Shown: piece by piece, positions 1 to 12,950 of the stretch
Layout: the number at the start of each line of letters is the position of its first letter
Position numbering within the stretch: the first letter of the stretch is position 1
From: Dictyostelium firmibasis
Lineage: Eukaryota > Evosea > Eumycetozoa > Dictyosteliales > Dictyosteliaceae
Length of the DNA: 45,000 bases
Assembly (NCBI GenBank): GCA_036169595.1
Contig: CM069765.1
Span: forward strand, 3,060,001 to 3,105,000
Direction: 5' to 3'
The notes under the pieces: model-generated
Seen by the model: only the letters and a program-made list of their open reading frames with translations
The model's database searches: none
Told to the model about the DNA's origin: nothing
Made by a program: the position numbers and the translations under genes

Positions 1-1926
1 AAGTTCACCAAAATCATCCTCATCCTCATTATCGATATGGCCTTCAGTATTTATTTTTTTATTCTTTTGTTTTTGTTTTTGTTGCTGTTGTTTTTGTTGT
101 TCGAGATGGTTTGGTTGTTGATTAATTAAACCATCCATATCGAAAATGATGATTTTAAAGGTATTTGGTAATATTAGGAAATATGTACCAATTTTTATAT
201 TACTAAAAACTTGAATTCCAATGATTGGTATACATTGATCACTATTACCATTATCAATAACGGACGTTAATAAAGTTGTTTCAAATTCAATATTTTCATC
301 AATTTCAATACTTTTTTTTTTTTTATTATCATTATTATTGCTATCATTACTATCGTTATCATTATTATTTTCAACAATGTTATTAATTTCAAAATAAATT
401 TGGTATAACCATGGGAATTTGGCAATTTGAACACCTTGATTATGATAAAAATATAAACTATCACTCCATTGGTCATATTTCATAGTTGGTAAAGAATATG
501 ATAAATAGTCTTTAATTTGATTTGTTGCAGTTGAAGCTAAAGATGATTTACTTTTTAAAATTTTATCACTACTAAACGATGGTTTAATAGATTTCTTTAT
601 ATTTAAATCCAAAATTTCATATAATATTAAATCTATATATTTTGGTTGTTGTTGTTGTTGTTGTTGATTTTTTTTATTTTTAGTATTATTATTATTTTCT
701 AAATATAAAATACCATTATCATTTGACCACATTGGAACAGTATCTTGACAACAAATATTTACTAAACTTTCACAAGATTCTATTAAAACTATAATTACAA
801 ATGGTATTAATTTATTTGTTGTTACTGTTGAATTTTGTTTCTTTCTTTCATTATCATCACTATAATTATTATTACTAATATTATTATCATTGATATCATC
901 GAATTTATTTATAATTGATGAATCAAAATTTTGATCTATATTTGAAACTAATGGTTGAATTGATAAAATTTTAAGTGGTACTCTATTTGGTGATGATGGT
1001 AATGAGTCTGATATCTTTGAAATTGGACCTTGAAGTAATGGATTGAAAGTACTAGTTGATGGTGCTGATAGTTTTAACCAACTAACATTTTCAATCTCAA
1101 ATGGAATTGTATTTATTGATGCTGCCATTAACCATTTAAATTGAAATTCATAATATTTTCTTTGTTTTATAATTTCATCGTCATCGTCATCATCATCATT
1201 TTCAGCTTGATTTTTTTCAAAAAGTATATGATTTTGAAAATCTCTATAAAAACTAGTTTCAACTAAACAATTATTTGGAATCACTGGGCATAGATTAAAG
1301 ATTTCACCAGAATCACTTAATAAAAATATTGTGAATCTAGTCCAAAAATTAATATTTGATCCAAAACAAAATGAAATGAATTTCTTTGTATTCTTAGTTT
1401 GATTTCTAATATCATTATTCTTTAAATTATTTAATGATTCAAATGTATGAATTGATTCTAAATTAAATGTTTGTTCAATTTCTTCTTTACCATTTTGAAT
1501 GTTATAAATTCTTGAAAATAAATAAATAAATGAGTTATATATACTAATAGTTACTATTAAAAAATAATAATTTATAGGATATAATAACTTACTTTAAAGT
1601 ATTATTTGAATATAAAATTACTAAATGAATATTACTTAATGGATGCCATTCAACTTGTTTAATTATATTTGAAATTTGAGATTGATAAAATGTTTTATCC
1701 AATGTAAAACTTCTAACTAATAATGAATCATAACCATAGGTTTTATTATCTTGGTCAGAGAAAATCTCTTGACTTGTAAAAAAGGAATTTACAGTTTGTG
1801 GATTTAAATCAATGATTATACAATTTACATGTCCTGAAATACAAAGATATCTAGAATCTTCATTTAATTCAATTTTATAAACTTCAAAATTGATTTTAAC
1901 TTTTAATTCCTTTTATATAAAATATT

Positions 1927-1957
<31 letters not shown>

Positions 1958-1958
1958 T

Positions 1959-1999
<41 letters not shown>

Positions 2000-2271
2000 A
2001 ATGAATAAATAATAATAATAATATTTACTTGAAATTTAATTGCACAAATTGTATTATCTAAAGTTGACTCAACTTTAATTACATATAATTTACATTCAAT
2101 TGGTGAATAATAATAGATTTCTGAAGATTGATTATTTACTGATAAAAAGTTTTTTGGTGTGAATGATAATTCATTATTTTCACCTGTAAATGTTGATTGC
2201 TTTTGTGATTGTGGTGTTTTTGAAAAGAGTGGGTTCGAACTTAATAATGGAATAATTTCTCTGATTTTCAT
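1..2271 (-). CDS. nup88: Nup88-like nucleoporin, N-terminal part (runs off left edge)
   Basis: Probable nuclear pore protein of the Nup88/Nup82 family, which forms the cytoplasmic-side complex with Nup214 and Nup62. Visible exons on the minus strand are 2029-2271, 1593-1909 and 1-1510 (incomplete), with phases that join cleanly at GTAAAT and GTAAGT donors. The ATG at 2271 (MKIREIIPLL) is chosen because the longer open frame upstream has only a TTG. The family-like features are a beta-propeller-type N terminus with the segment KQVEWHPLSNIHLVILYSNN, then a block reading FTIFLLSDSGEIFNLCPVIP, which resembles the Nup88/Nup82 propeller. Asn and Asp runs and a Q/K-rich stretch interrupt the conserved parts, as is usual in this organism. 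The gene is divergent from coq3, with about 220 bases between the two starts. The identification rests on remembered family sequence; other WD-like propellers are possible but less likely. Confidence 0.7.
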
Positions 2272-2377
2272 TTTCTTTTTTTTTTTTTTTTGTCTCCTAT
2301 TCCTATCACCGTGAATGAAATTTTGAACAAACAAACCCTTTTTTCAAAAAAAAAAAAATAAAAAAAAAAAAAAAATG

Positions 2378-2415
<38 letters not shown>

Positions 2416-2489
2416 AAAAAAAAAGAATATTTAATTTTTTTTTTTTAAATATTTTTCCAAAACGAAAAAAAAAAAAAACTATTAAAAGA

Positions 2490-3518
2490 ATGATTAATCG
2501 TATGATTACTAAATCTTATAAAAGATTGAATAACAATAATTTGATTGGAAATTTAATAAAACCACGACAATCAATTATATATAATTTTTCTATCAATAAA
2601 AGTAGTAATAGATTTTTTACAACAAATAATAATAGTTCAGAGATAAATAATACACAACAAAAACCAACAACAACAACAACAACTTTGAGAAAAGATGAAA
2701 TTGATTTTTTTAATGAACAATCACAAGATTGGTGGAATTCAGAAGGAACAATGAAGCCATTACATAGAATGAACCCATTTAGAGTTAATTATATTTGTGA
2801 TAGATTAAAGATTTATAATGAAAAGGTAGCAAATAATCCAATTCATTTACCATTACAAGGTTTAAATGTTATTGATATTGGTTGTGGTGCTGGTTTATTA
2901 ACAGAATCACTAAGTAGATTAGGTGCTTCAAAAGTAGTTGGTTTAGATGCTGCTAAAAATAATATTTTAATGGCAATTTCTCATGCATCATTCGATCAAA
3001 AATTAAATGAAAATATTGAAAATAAATCTTTACAATATATTGAATCAACAATTGGTATGTATTATAATTATAATTAAACTATATTTTTTTTTATTATTAT
3101 TATTATTATTAATTTATTTTTATTTTTAAAAGAAAATTTTTCAATTGAAAATAATCAACAATTTGATGCAGTATGTTCATTAGAAGTAATTGAACATGTT
3201 GATAATCCAAAACAATTTTTAGAATATTTAACTAAAATAGTTAAACCAGGTGGTAGTATATTTTTATCAACAATTAATAAAACATTTTTATCATATATCT
3301 CTGCAATTTTAGGTGCAGAATATATTTTTAGAATGGTACCAGTTGGAACTCATCATTGGAATCAATTTATAAAACCAGAGGATTTAAAGTCATATTTAAA
3401 ATCAAATAATTGTGAAACCACTGACCTTCAAGGTTTAGTTTATAATCCATTACTTTGTGAATGGGATTTTACAAATGATTTAAATGTTAACTATATACTT
3501 CATGCAATTAAAAAATAA
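2490..3518 (+). CDS. coq3: Ubiquinone biosynthesis O-methyltransferase, mitochondrial (COQ3)
   Basis: S-adenosylmethionine-dependent O-methyltransferase that performs the two O-methylation steps of ubiquinone synthesis in mitochondria. There are two exons, 2490-3054 and 3133-3518, with a GTATGT donor and an AAAAG acceptor, giving 316 residues. The first 65 residues are basic, Ser/Asn-rich and free of acidic residues near the start, which fits a mitochondrial presequence. The SAM-binding motif I is VIDIGCGAGLLTES (residues 127-140), followed by the motif II region VVGLDAAKNN. Exon 2 carries FDAVCSLEVIEHVDNP and VKPGGSIFLSTINKTF, then MVPVGTHHWNQFIKPEDL, all characteristic of UbiG/COQ3. Length and motif order agree with the family. 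It converges on the next gene, with about 155 bases between the stop codons. Confidence 0.93.
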
Positions 3519-3673
3519 ATTTTTTACTCCCATAATTTACAATGTAAAATTTTGATTTTTTTTTTCTTTTTTATTATTTGTAATAACAAGAAATTTTTTT
3601 ATTATTTTATTTATTACTATTTATTATTTATTATTTTTATTATTATTATTACTTTTACTCTTTTTAAATTAAT

Positions 3674-4585
3674 TTAAATGAATAAAAATGCAATACAAGC
3701 ACCAATAATAATTAAAATTATAGTACACATTACAATGACACCAATTTTATCATCATTTCTTCTTCTTCTTGTTACTACAGGAACTTCAGCACCATTTGGT
3801 TCAGCAAAAGTACCAGGATTAATATTAATATTAACCATTGGACCTGCTTCATCTTCATCATCATCGTTGTTTACCTCTACTTCAGGATCTACAGCGGTTG
3901 TTACACGAGGAAATGGATTATTATTTGAAAGATTATCATCATCCAATGGAATATTGCCACCAATTCTAGAGTTCATATTATAATAAGTTCTATCTATTCC
4001 AGGATTCAATAAACCTGTATTGGTTGTAGTGGTAGAATGAGGATAATTTGTACTATCGAAATTATCTGGTCTAATATATGGTAACTCTGAATTTGATTCT
4101 TGTTTCTCTAAAGAAAATGGTTTCAATGGAGGACTAAATGGAACTGATACAAATTGGTCATTATTGTTATTACTATTTGCTACAATCTCTGTAGACTGTT
4201 GTTTTTCTAAAGATACAGTTGATTCAATATTATTTGAAAATGGTAAAGAAATAGACTCATTTATTGATTGTTGATTTTCTTGTTGTTTTGGTTTTTCTTT
4301 TTCTTTTTGTTCTTTTAATGTATTTGCAGATTTTAAATAACTATGATCTTCTTTCGGAACTTCAAATGGAGAAGCACCACATATTGAGTTACTTTCATTA
4401 CTTTTTGTATCTAATAAATCTTGTTTCTTTTTTATGTGATCCTGTTGTTGAATAGAATCTAATCTTTTTATTAAAGTACTTTGGATTGTTGGATCTTCTT
4501 TATTTAATAATACAAAGTCTTCTTTAATATCTTCTTTTCCTCCACTACTACTACTATTACTATTTTCAAATGGATTTGAAGATTG

Positions 4586-4588
<3 letters not shown>
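3674..4588 (-). CDS. Tail-anchored, low-complexity acidic protein (unknown)
   Basis: Single-exon protein of 304 residues that I do not recognise. It starts MQSSNPFENSN, so it has an NPF tripeptide at the N terminus, and NPF occurs again in the second half. The middle is rich in Ser, Asn, Gln, Lys and Glu with no domain I can name. Near the C terminus an acidic stretch (EVEVNNDDDEDEAG) is followed by four arginines and then a single hydrophobic segment, VIVMCTIILIIIGACIAFLF, that ends one residue before the stop. This is the layout of a tail-anchored membrane protein with the body in the cytosol. NPF motifs bind EH domains, so an endocytic or trafficking role is a reasonable guess and no more. 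The start lies next to a long T tract (A tract on the coding strand), typical of this genome. Confidence 0.75.
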
Positions 4589-4622
<34 letters not shown>

Positions 4623-5625
4623 ATATTTTTATTATTTTATTTATGTATTTTTATTATAGTTTTAAAATAAATAAATAAAAAATAAAATAAATAATATAAG
4701 ATGAAATAAATATATTTAGGAAATTAAGATATTAAGGGAGTTTTGTCAAAAAAAAAAAAAAAAATTGTAGTTAATATGAAAATTTATTTTAATAAATAAA
4801 ATTTTAAATGGAAATAATGACAACAATTATTAATTTTTTAAAAAATACTGATTACTGTTAAAAATTATTTCAGGAAACAGAGTAATTGGGTTGGATATTA
4901 TTTTTTAAATATTTTTTTTTTAAAAGAAATATGGATTTGAAATAAATAAATAAATAAAATTTTAAATTATTTTTTTTTTATTTTAAATTTATTATATAAT
5001 AGATATTATAAATTATTATATTGATAATTAAAAAATTTGAAAAAAAAAAAAAAAAAAAAAAAAAGTAAAAATTGATGTTATTATTGTTTTTGTTTTTGTT
5101 AATTTTTTTTTTAATGGAAATACCTTTAATTACTATTAATACGATAATTTAATTTATTAATATTTTTTAAATATTAATAATTACTATATTAAAATAGTAA
5201 AAAAAAAAAAAAAATAAAAAAAAAAATAAAAAAAAAAAAATAAAAAAAAAAAAATTAAAATAGTAAATTTATAAATCAATAATAATTTTTTTTCTAATGG
5301 TGAATATATGAAGGGAAAAAAAAAAGAAAAAATTAAAAAATAAAAAATAATAAAAAAAAACTATAATCCTAAAAAATTTATGAAACTAAAAAATAGTAAT
5401 TAATTTAAATCTTTTAAATTAATTTTTTTTTTTATTTTTATTTTTAATTTTTTTAATTTTTTTATTTATTTTAACTACCGTTGATACTTCTTGGAGACAT
5501 GAAAAAACATATTTCCTTTTTAAAAAATGACGTGTGGTTGGAATGAAAAAAATAAAAAAAAAAAAAAAATTAAAAAATAAAAAAAAAAAAAATAATAATA
5601 AAATTTAAACTAACAAAGTTGCTTT

Positions 5626-5667
<42 letters not shown>

Positions 5668-6266
5668 TTGACCTGCGAAAATGCTCTGGAGACTCATTAG
5701 AATTTGATTTTCTTTATTTTCTTTTTTTTTTTTTTTTTTTTCTTTTTAACTATAGATAAAAAAAATTTCACTTCATTTTTTATAAGTAGATATAAAAAAA
5801 AGAGATAATATTTTTTTTCATTTGATTTGTTTTTTTTTTATGTTTATTGCATTAATTTAATTCTTTTTTTAAAAAAAAAAACATTTGCAAGAAATCAAGA
5901 ATAGTAAAGTTTGCCAAAAAAAATTGGAAAATAAAAAAAAAAATAAAAAAATTAAAAAAAAAAAAAAAAAATTGAAAAATAAAAAAAAAAAAAAAAAAAT
6001 AAAATAAAAAATAAAAAAAAGATATTTTTTATAAAAAAAAAAACAATTTAAATATTCGAGAGACATCAAAAACTTCTCTTTTTTTTTAAAATTTGTTGGG
6101 CAAACACACATCATCAAATATTATTTTTTTTTTTTTTTTTATTTTTTATTTTTTTTTTTTTGCCTCACTATACAACATTTAGACATTTTTTTTATATTTT
6201 ATTTTTTCATTTTATTTATTTTTTTTTAAAAAAAAAATCAAAAATAAAATAAAATAAAAATAAAAA
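4589..6266. other. Intergenic, divergent promoter region of low complexity
   Basis: No gene seen. The stretch is nearly all A and T, with long A and T runs. It lies between two divergent starts, so it should hold both promoters. A few islands are less AT-rich: 5475-5550, containing CTTGGAGACATG and GACGTGTGGTTGG, and 5665-5703, containing CTGCGAAAATGCTCTGGAGACTC. Short open frames such as 5869-6117 are Phe/Lys runs read out of homopolymers. Confidence 0.6.
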
Positions 6267-8506
<2,240 letters not shown>

Positions 8507-8594
8507 TAAAAAAATTTAAATAAAAAAAAAAAAAAAAAAAAAGATAGAAAAAAAAAAAATCATACCAAATTCAAAATCTTAGTTTGTTTATTGT

Positions 8595-10299
8595 TTATTT
8601 TCTTTTTATTAATTTAACAGGGAATTCAGGTGGATGTATTGTAATACCAAATATTTCAATATCATCAATTGGTTCACCAGTATATGAAGAAAATTCAAAG
8701 TTTAGTAAAATATTTGCACAAACAACAAATGTCTCCAATTCAGACAGATTTTTTCCAATACAAACTCTTGGTCCAACCGAAAACGGAATAAGATGATTTA
8801 ATCTTTCCTTTAAAATATCTTGATCAGTGGTTAACCATCTTTCTGGGTCAAACTTATTTGGATTTTCAAAAACTTTTTCATTCATACCAACTGCATAGAG
8901 ATTATGATGAATTTGAGTACCTTTTGGTATAAAAAAACCTTTAATTTCAATATCTTCAATTGCTACTCTAGGTATACCAAGTGGATCTTCGGCACGCATT
9001 CTTAAACATTCATTAATACATGCAACTAGATATGGAAGTTTTGGACGATCATTATATGAAATGAAATGACAATTCTTACCCATCACCGAAACTATTTCAT
9101 TATATGCTTTTTCTTGATACTCTTTATTATTAGACATGAAAAGTGTGAACCATTCCATAATACCTGATGATGAATCTGATCCTCCCAATAAAAAATCAAA
9201 ACCAACATGAACTATACCCTTTTTATTATTACCTTTTGAATCGATAATTAACATATCCATTAAATCTTTTGGTCTAAGAAAATAATTATAAAAAAAAATG
9301 AACCAATATTAATATTAACAATGTATATAACAACAATAAAATAACAAAAATGAATTTACTTTTCCTCGTCCAAATCATTTAAATGCTCCTCATATATTTC
9401 TTCAATAAAATTAATCATTTTTGAAACAGCTTTTTGATACTTCTTTTTTGTGAAAAATAGAAATGGAGAAATTATTCCAACAAAATCGTCCAAGTTACCA
9501 GCACCCAATTCTTTGCAAACAATTTGAATTGGTACTGAAATACGATCCATATTACCATTATCAATACTTTCATTTGGTAACACTTCTTTAGAAAAAAATA
9601 ATTTACACATTATATTTATTGAAACTTTCATATATTGTTTTTGAGGATAAAACTAGAAAAAAAGGAATTTTTAATTATTAGTGGTTATTTTTTAATAAAA
9701 AAGATTTGAATTTTTACTTACAGGTTCTCCTGAAATTGTATATTTATCCATATTATTAATTAATTGAATTGTTTGATCTTCTAGATAATTATAAATTGTT
9801 TTTGTTAAATTTGTTTTTGTAAAATTACCATTAACCATAGATCTAATATTTTTCCAATCACTATAGTTGTTTGCGAAGGCAAGATCTTTGAAATCACCAG
9901 AAAACATTTTAAATGTATCGTTGTATGGTCTAGAACAAAAGTTTTCAAAGTTTTTAACATAAATTTCATTGATTATTTGTCTATTACAAACTACGATACT
10001 ATAATGATCACCCAAATAACATCTAAAAACTTCACCATATTTATCTGAAAGGTTTTTTAATCCTCGGTGTGGATTTTTTGTGAGATTATGAAGATTTCCT
10101 ATTACAGGTAAACTAATTGGACCAGGAGGATCCTTTTTACTTTTTCTTAAATTTTTTTTAACCTTTTTATTTTAAAAAAAAAATAAAATGAAAAAATTAA
10201 TAAAAATAAATATGAGTTTTAAATATTAAAAAATTTTATACCTACAAAATCTAAAAATAACAAAATTATTGTTAAAAAAAATAAAAAAAAATAATTCAT
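8595..10299 (-). CDS. Cytochrome P450 monooxygenase
   Basis: Heme-thiolate monooxygenase, probably ER-anchored; substrate unknown. Four exons on the minus strand, 10246-10299, 9722-10162, 9360-9652 and 8595-9273, join in phase to 488 residues, a normal P450 length. Exon 1 encodes a hydrophobic membrane anchor (MNYFFLFFLTIILLFLDF) and exon 2 opens with a basic stretch and the proline hinge DPPGPISLPVIGN. The I-helix is FLLGGSDSSSG, with Ser where Thr is commonest in the oxygen-binding motif. The K-helix ExxR is ECLR, followed by FDPERW. The heme loop is FSVGPRVCIG with the ligand Cys at about residue 434. The first donor is GTAGGT, the only one that keeps the frame open. It is clearly in the large amoebal P450 expansion, but I cannot place it in a named CYP family. 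It converges on the VIPAS39-like gene with only 88 bases between them. Confidence 0.93.
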
Positions 10300-10968
10300 T
10301 TTAAAAGAGAAATTTTTTTTAGTTTATAATATTTAAAACTATTTTTTAAAAAAAAAAAAAAACTTAAAAATTTTTTATACTAAATTTAAAAAAATAAATA
10401 AAATAAAATAAAATTAAATAAATTAAAATATAACAAAATAGAATAAAATAAAATATAAAAAAATGAAAAATTAATTGTTCATTTTATATATATATTTCAG
10501 AAAACTTAACCTTTTATGGGTTATGACCAATAATGGCACCCCCATAACTAATTTTTAATTTTTTTTTTTGTATTATTGAAAATTTTTTGTATTTTTTGAA
10601 AAATTAATTTTCCCGAGAATGTTATTTTAAAATCATAAAAATAATATCTATACAATTTTTAGTTATAGATTCAAAAAAATACAGAAATAATTCATTATAT
10701 CTCTTAATTATCAAAATCACGTGTATAAACAATTTTGTGAGGAGTAAAACAGTTTATTTTGATAAAAAAAGTTAATGAGAAAAAAAAAAAAAAATTCAGA
10801 ATTAAAAAAAAGATTAAAATGAATTTCAAATAAATAAATATTTGTATTTAAAAAAACATCCCTAATATTTATTTTTAATTAACAAACGAATAAAGAGTTA
10901 TTGATTTTTTTTATTAAAATTTACCAAAAATTTAAAAATGAAATGGGTAAATAATTTTTTTTTTTTTT
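10300..10968. other. Intergenic region with a TTATGGG/CCCATAA inverted repeat
   Basis: No gene seen. This is the promoter side of the P450 gene and the 3' side of the heme-oxygenase-fold gene. The segment 10500-10760 is less homopolymeric than its surroundings and contains the inverted repeat at 10515-10548, a CCCGAG at about 10615 and a CACGTG at about 10721. Confidence 0.5.
10515..10548. promoter_or_regulatory. Inverted repeat TTATGGG ... CCCATAA
   Basis: Arms at 10515-10521 and 10542-10548, with a 20-base loop; a second overlapping pair GTTATG/CATAAC is offset by a few bases. CCCATAA resembles, as I recall it, the upstream element (DUSE) of Dictyostelium small-RNA genes. I see no small RNA at the expected distance on either side, so this is only a candidate site. 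Confidence 0.25.
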
Positions 10969-11592
10969 TTACTGGAATATATCTAAAAAAAATGATTTAT
11001 ATAAATGAATTCCAATATTAAACTCTTGGATAGTCATTGTTGTTTTTCCCTTTTCTAACTCTTTTAACATTTTCACACCGTGACCATCTGTATGGTTATC
11101 TGCACTCAAATGGACATCAAAATAAATTAGATCTTTTACACCAAATTCTTTCATTGCAATTTCTAAATCTTCAAAAATGTAATTTGAGAATTCACAACAA
11201 ATCAAAAATGCATATAAAACATTGATGTTCTCTTTGCTTACATATTTATAAACTCTGGAAATACTTGATTGGCATCTTTCATAGTGTTCAATTCTATAGT
11301 TACCCAATTGTTTGAAGGTAGAGAGAGCCAATTGAGAATGACTACCTTCTTTATTAGACCCAAAAACCTCATCTAATGCGTTCTCTTCCATTGGATCTCC
11401 ACCTACTTTAAACAATTGTAGTGCACATAACCAAACTGTAAAATGTGGATGAATAGTTACGGCCATAGTTTGAATATTATCTTTGGTATATCTATGTTTT
11501 TCTCTTTGAATTTTGAATTCATTCATCATAGTTTCATAAATGTGTTTGTATTCTAAATTTTTGATATATTCAGTTTCAAATTCTGTATCCAT
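10969..11592 (-). CDS. Heme-oxygenase-fold protein (TenA/diiron-oxidase-like superfamily)
   Basis: Single exon, 207 residues, start at 11592 just after a long A tract on the coding strand. It is all-helical in character. The diagnostic-looking part is FDVHLSADNHTDGHG (residues 158-172), a His/Asp cluster with H161, D165, H167, D169 and H171. This resembles the last metal-binding helix of heme-oxygenase-like diiron proteins, where HxxxDxxH is usual. Glutamates that could complete a site are present upstream (E103 in IEHYERC, E134 in CCEFSNY). Related proteins are annotated as iron-containing redox enzymes, TenA-like or PqqC-like; the substrate here cannot be read. The family call is moderate because the spacing of the third His differs from the usual one. 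Confidence 0.5.
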   Translation of the reverse strand: MDTEFETEYIKNLEYKHIYETMMNEFKIQREKHRYTKDNIQTMAVTIHPHFTVWLCALQLFKVGGDPMEENALDEVFGSNKEGSHSQLALSTFKQLGNYRIEHYERCQSSISRVYKYVSKENINVLYAFLICCEFSNYIFEDLEIAMKEFGVKDLIYFDVHLSADNHTDGHGVKMLKELEKGKTTMTIQEFNIGIHLYKSFFLDIFQ

Positions 11593-12272
11593 TTTTTTTT
11601 TTTTTTTTTTTTTTAACTTTTTAATTAATTTAAAATATTTTTTCTTTTTATTTTATTTTTTTTTTTTCTAACTAAATCAAAAATAAAAAAAATTAGTTAA
11701 AATAAATAAAAAAATAAAAAAAATTAGTTAAAAATAAAAAAATAAAAAAAAAAATAAAAAAATATATTACCTAAACCCCCAATTATCATTTCATTTCATT
11801 AGTTTATTTTTTTATAATTTATTCTATTTTTGTTTTTGTTTTTTTTTTAATTATCTGCAAATTCTGAATATGAATATTTATACAGATAAAAACCTATTAA
11901 ATTTTTTTTTTTTTTAAAAATTTTAAATTACAAAAAAAAAATATTTCGGGATAGGTTTAATTCGAAATTATACATGGAAAAATGAAAAAAAATATTATAA
12001 TTATCTACTGATTATTATTTATTTTTTTGCATTTTTACTACTAATTAAATTAAATTCTAAAATAAAACCCTCAATATGCAATTTGGAATAAAATTTATAA
12101 TAGATTAAATCCCAATTTGACCGTCCTATCATTTTTTTTATTCTCCATAAATATTTGTACAATTTTAGAGAAAATTCTTAACCAAATTTAAATAAATAAA
12201 TATCATGTAATATATAATTTTTTCCCGAGCCATTACAAATAAATAACAAAAAAAAAAGAGTTTCAGTTATTT

Positions 12273-12325
<53 letters not shown>

Positions 12326-12682
12326 TAATTTAAAAAATAAAATATAAAAAATAAAATAAAAACTACATTGGTAAAGTGTATAATACTTAATTTAAAATAT
12401 AGGTTTTATTAATCGATTAAATAATATCGAATCTTTTCAAATTTAAAAAAAATAAAAAAAAATAAAAAACAAAAAAAAAAAATTTTATAAAATTAAAAAA
12501 TAAAAAATATAAAATATAAATTTTATAAAAAAAAATAGTTATCATTAGTTCTTTTCTTTTAAAACATTTATGAAACTATGTTTTCCTATATGAATTTTGT
12601 TGAAATTGTCACCAAAGGTGATAATAAATTAATATATTCTTGTAAAAATACAATAAAAATTATTTCTCAATTTTGGGATGTG

Positions 12683-12717
<35 letters not shown>

Positions 12718-12950
12718 GAGGCACATGAATTTCGAATTTAAAAAAAAAAAAAATTTTGAAATTTTTTTTATTTTTTTTTTTTAATTTTTTTTTAATTTTT
12801 TTTTTCAAAACAACATCACTTGAATTATCTTTATAAATATATTTATAAACATATTTTTTTACCAATAGAGAAATAAAAATAATATATTTAAATTTTTATC
12901 AAAAGAAAGAAAAAAAAGAGAATTAGTTGTAATTTAAATAGAAATTTAAG
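11593..12950. other. Intergenic region, no gene seen
   Basis: 1.36 kb lying between two divergent starts, so it should contain the promoters of the heme-oxygenase-fold gene and of eIF2 gamma. It includes a roughly 50-base pure A run at about 12272-12320. A moderately complex stretch at 11930-12260 has CGGGATAGG, CCCGAGCC and several short mixed-sequence islands, but no open frame or RNA signature that I can support. GGGATGTGG at 12673-12681 is a possible G-rich upstream element for the eIF2 gamma gene. Confidence 0.5.

Noticed and set aside
2231-2240. GGGTTCGAAC, like a tRNA T-loop/B box
   Set aside because: It lies inside the first exon of the Nup88-like gene and no acceptor stem or anticodon arm can be built around it.
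3529-3535. CCCATAA motif 3' of coq3, like a small-RNA upstream element
   Set aside because: The following 100 bases are T and A runs with no RNA-like sequence; a single 7-mer is not enough.
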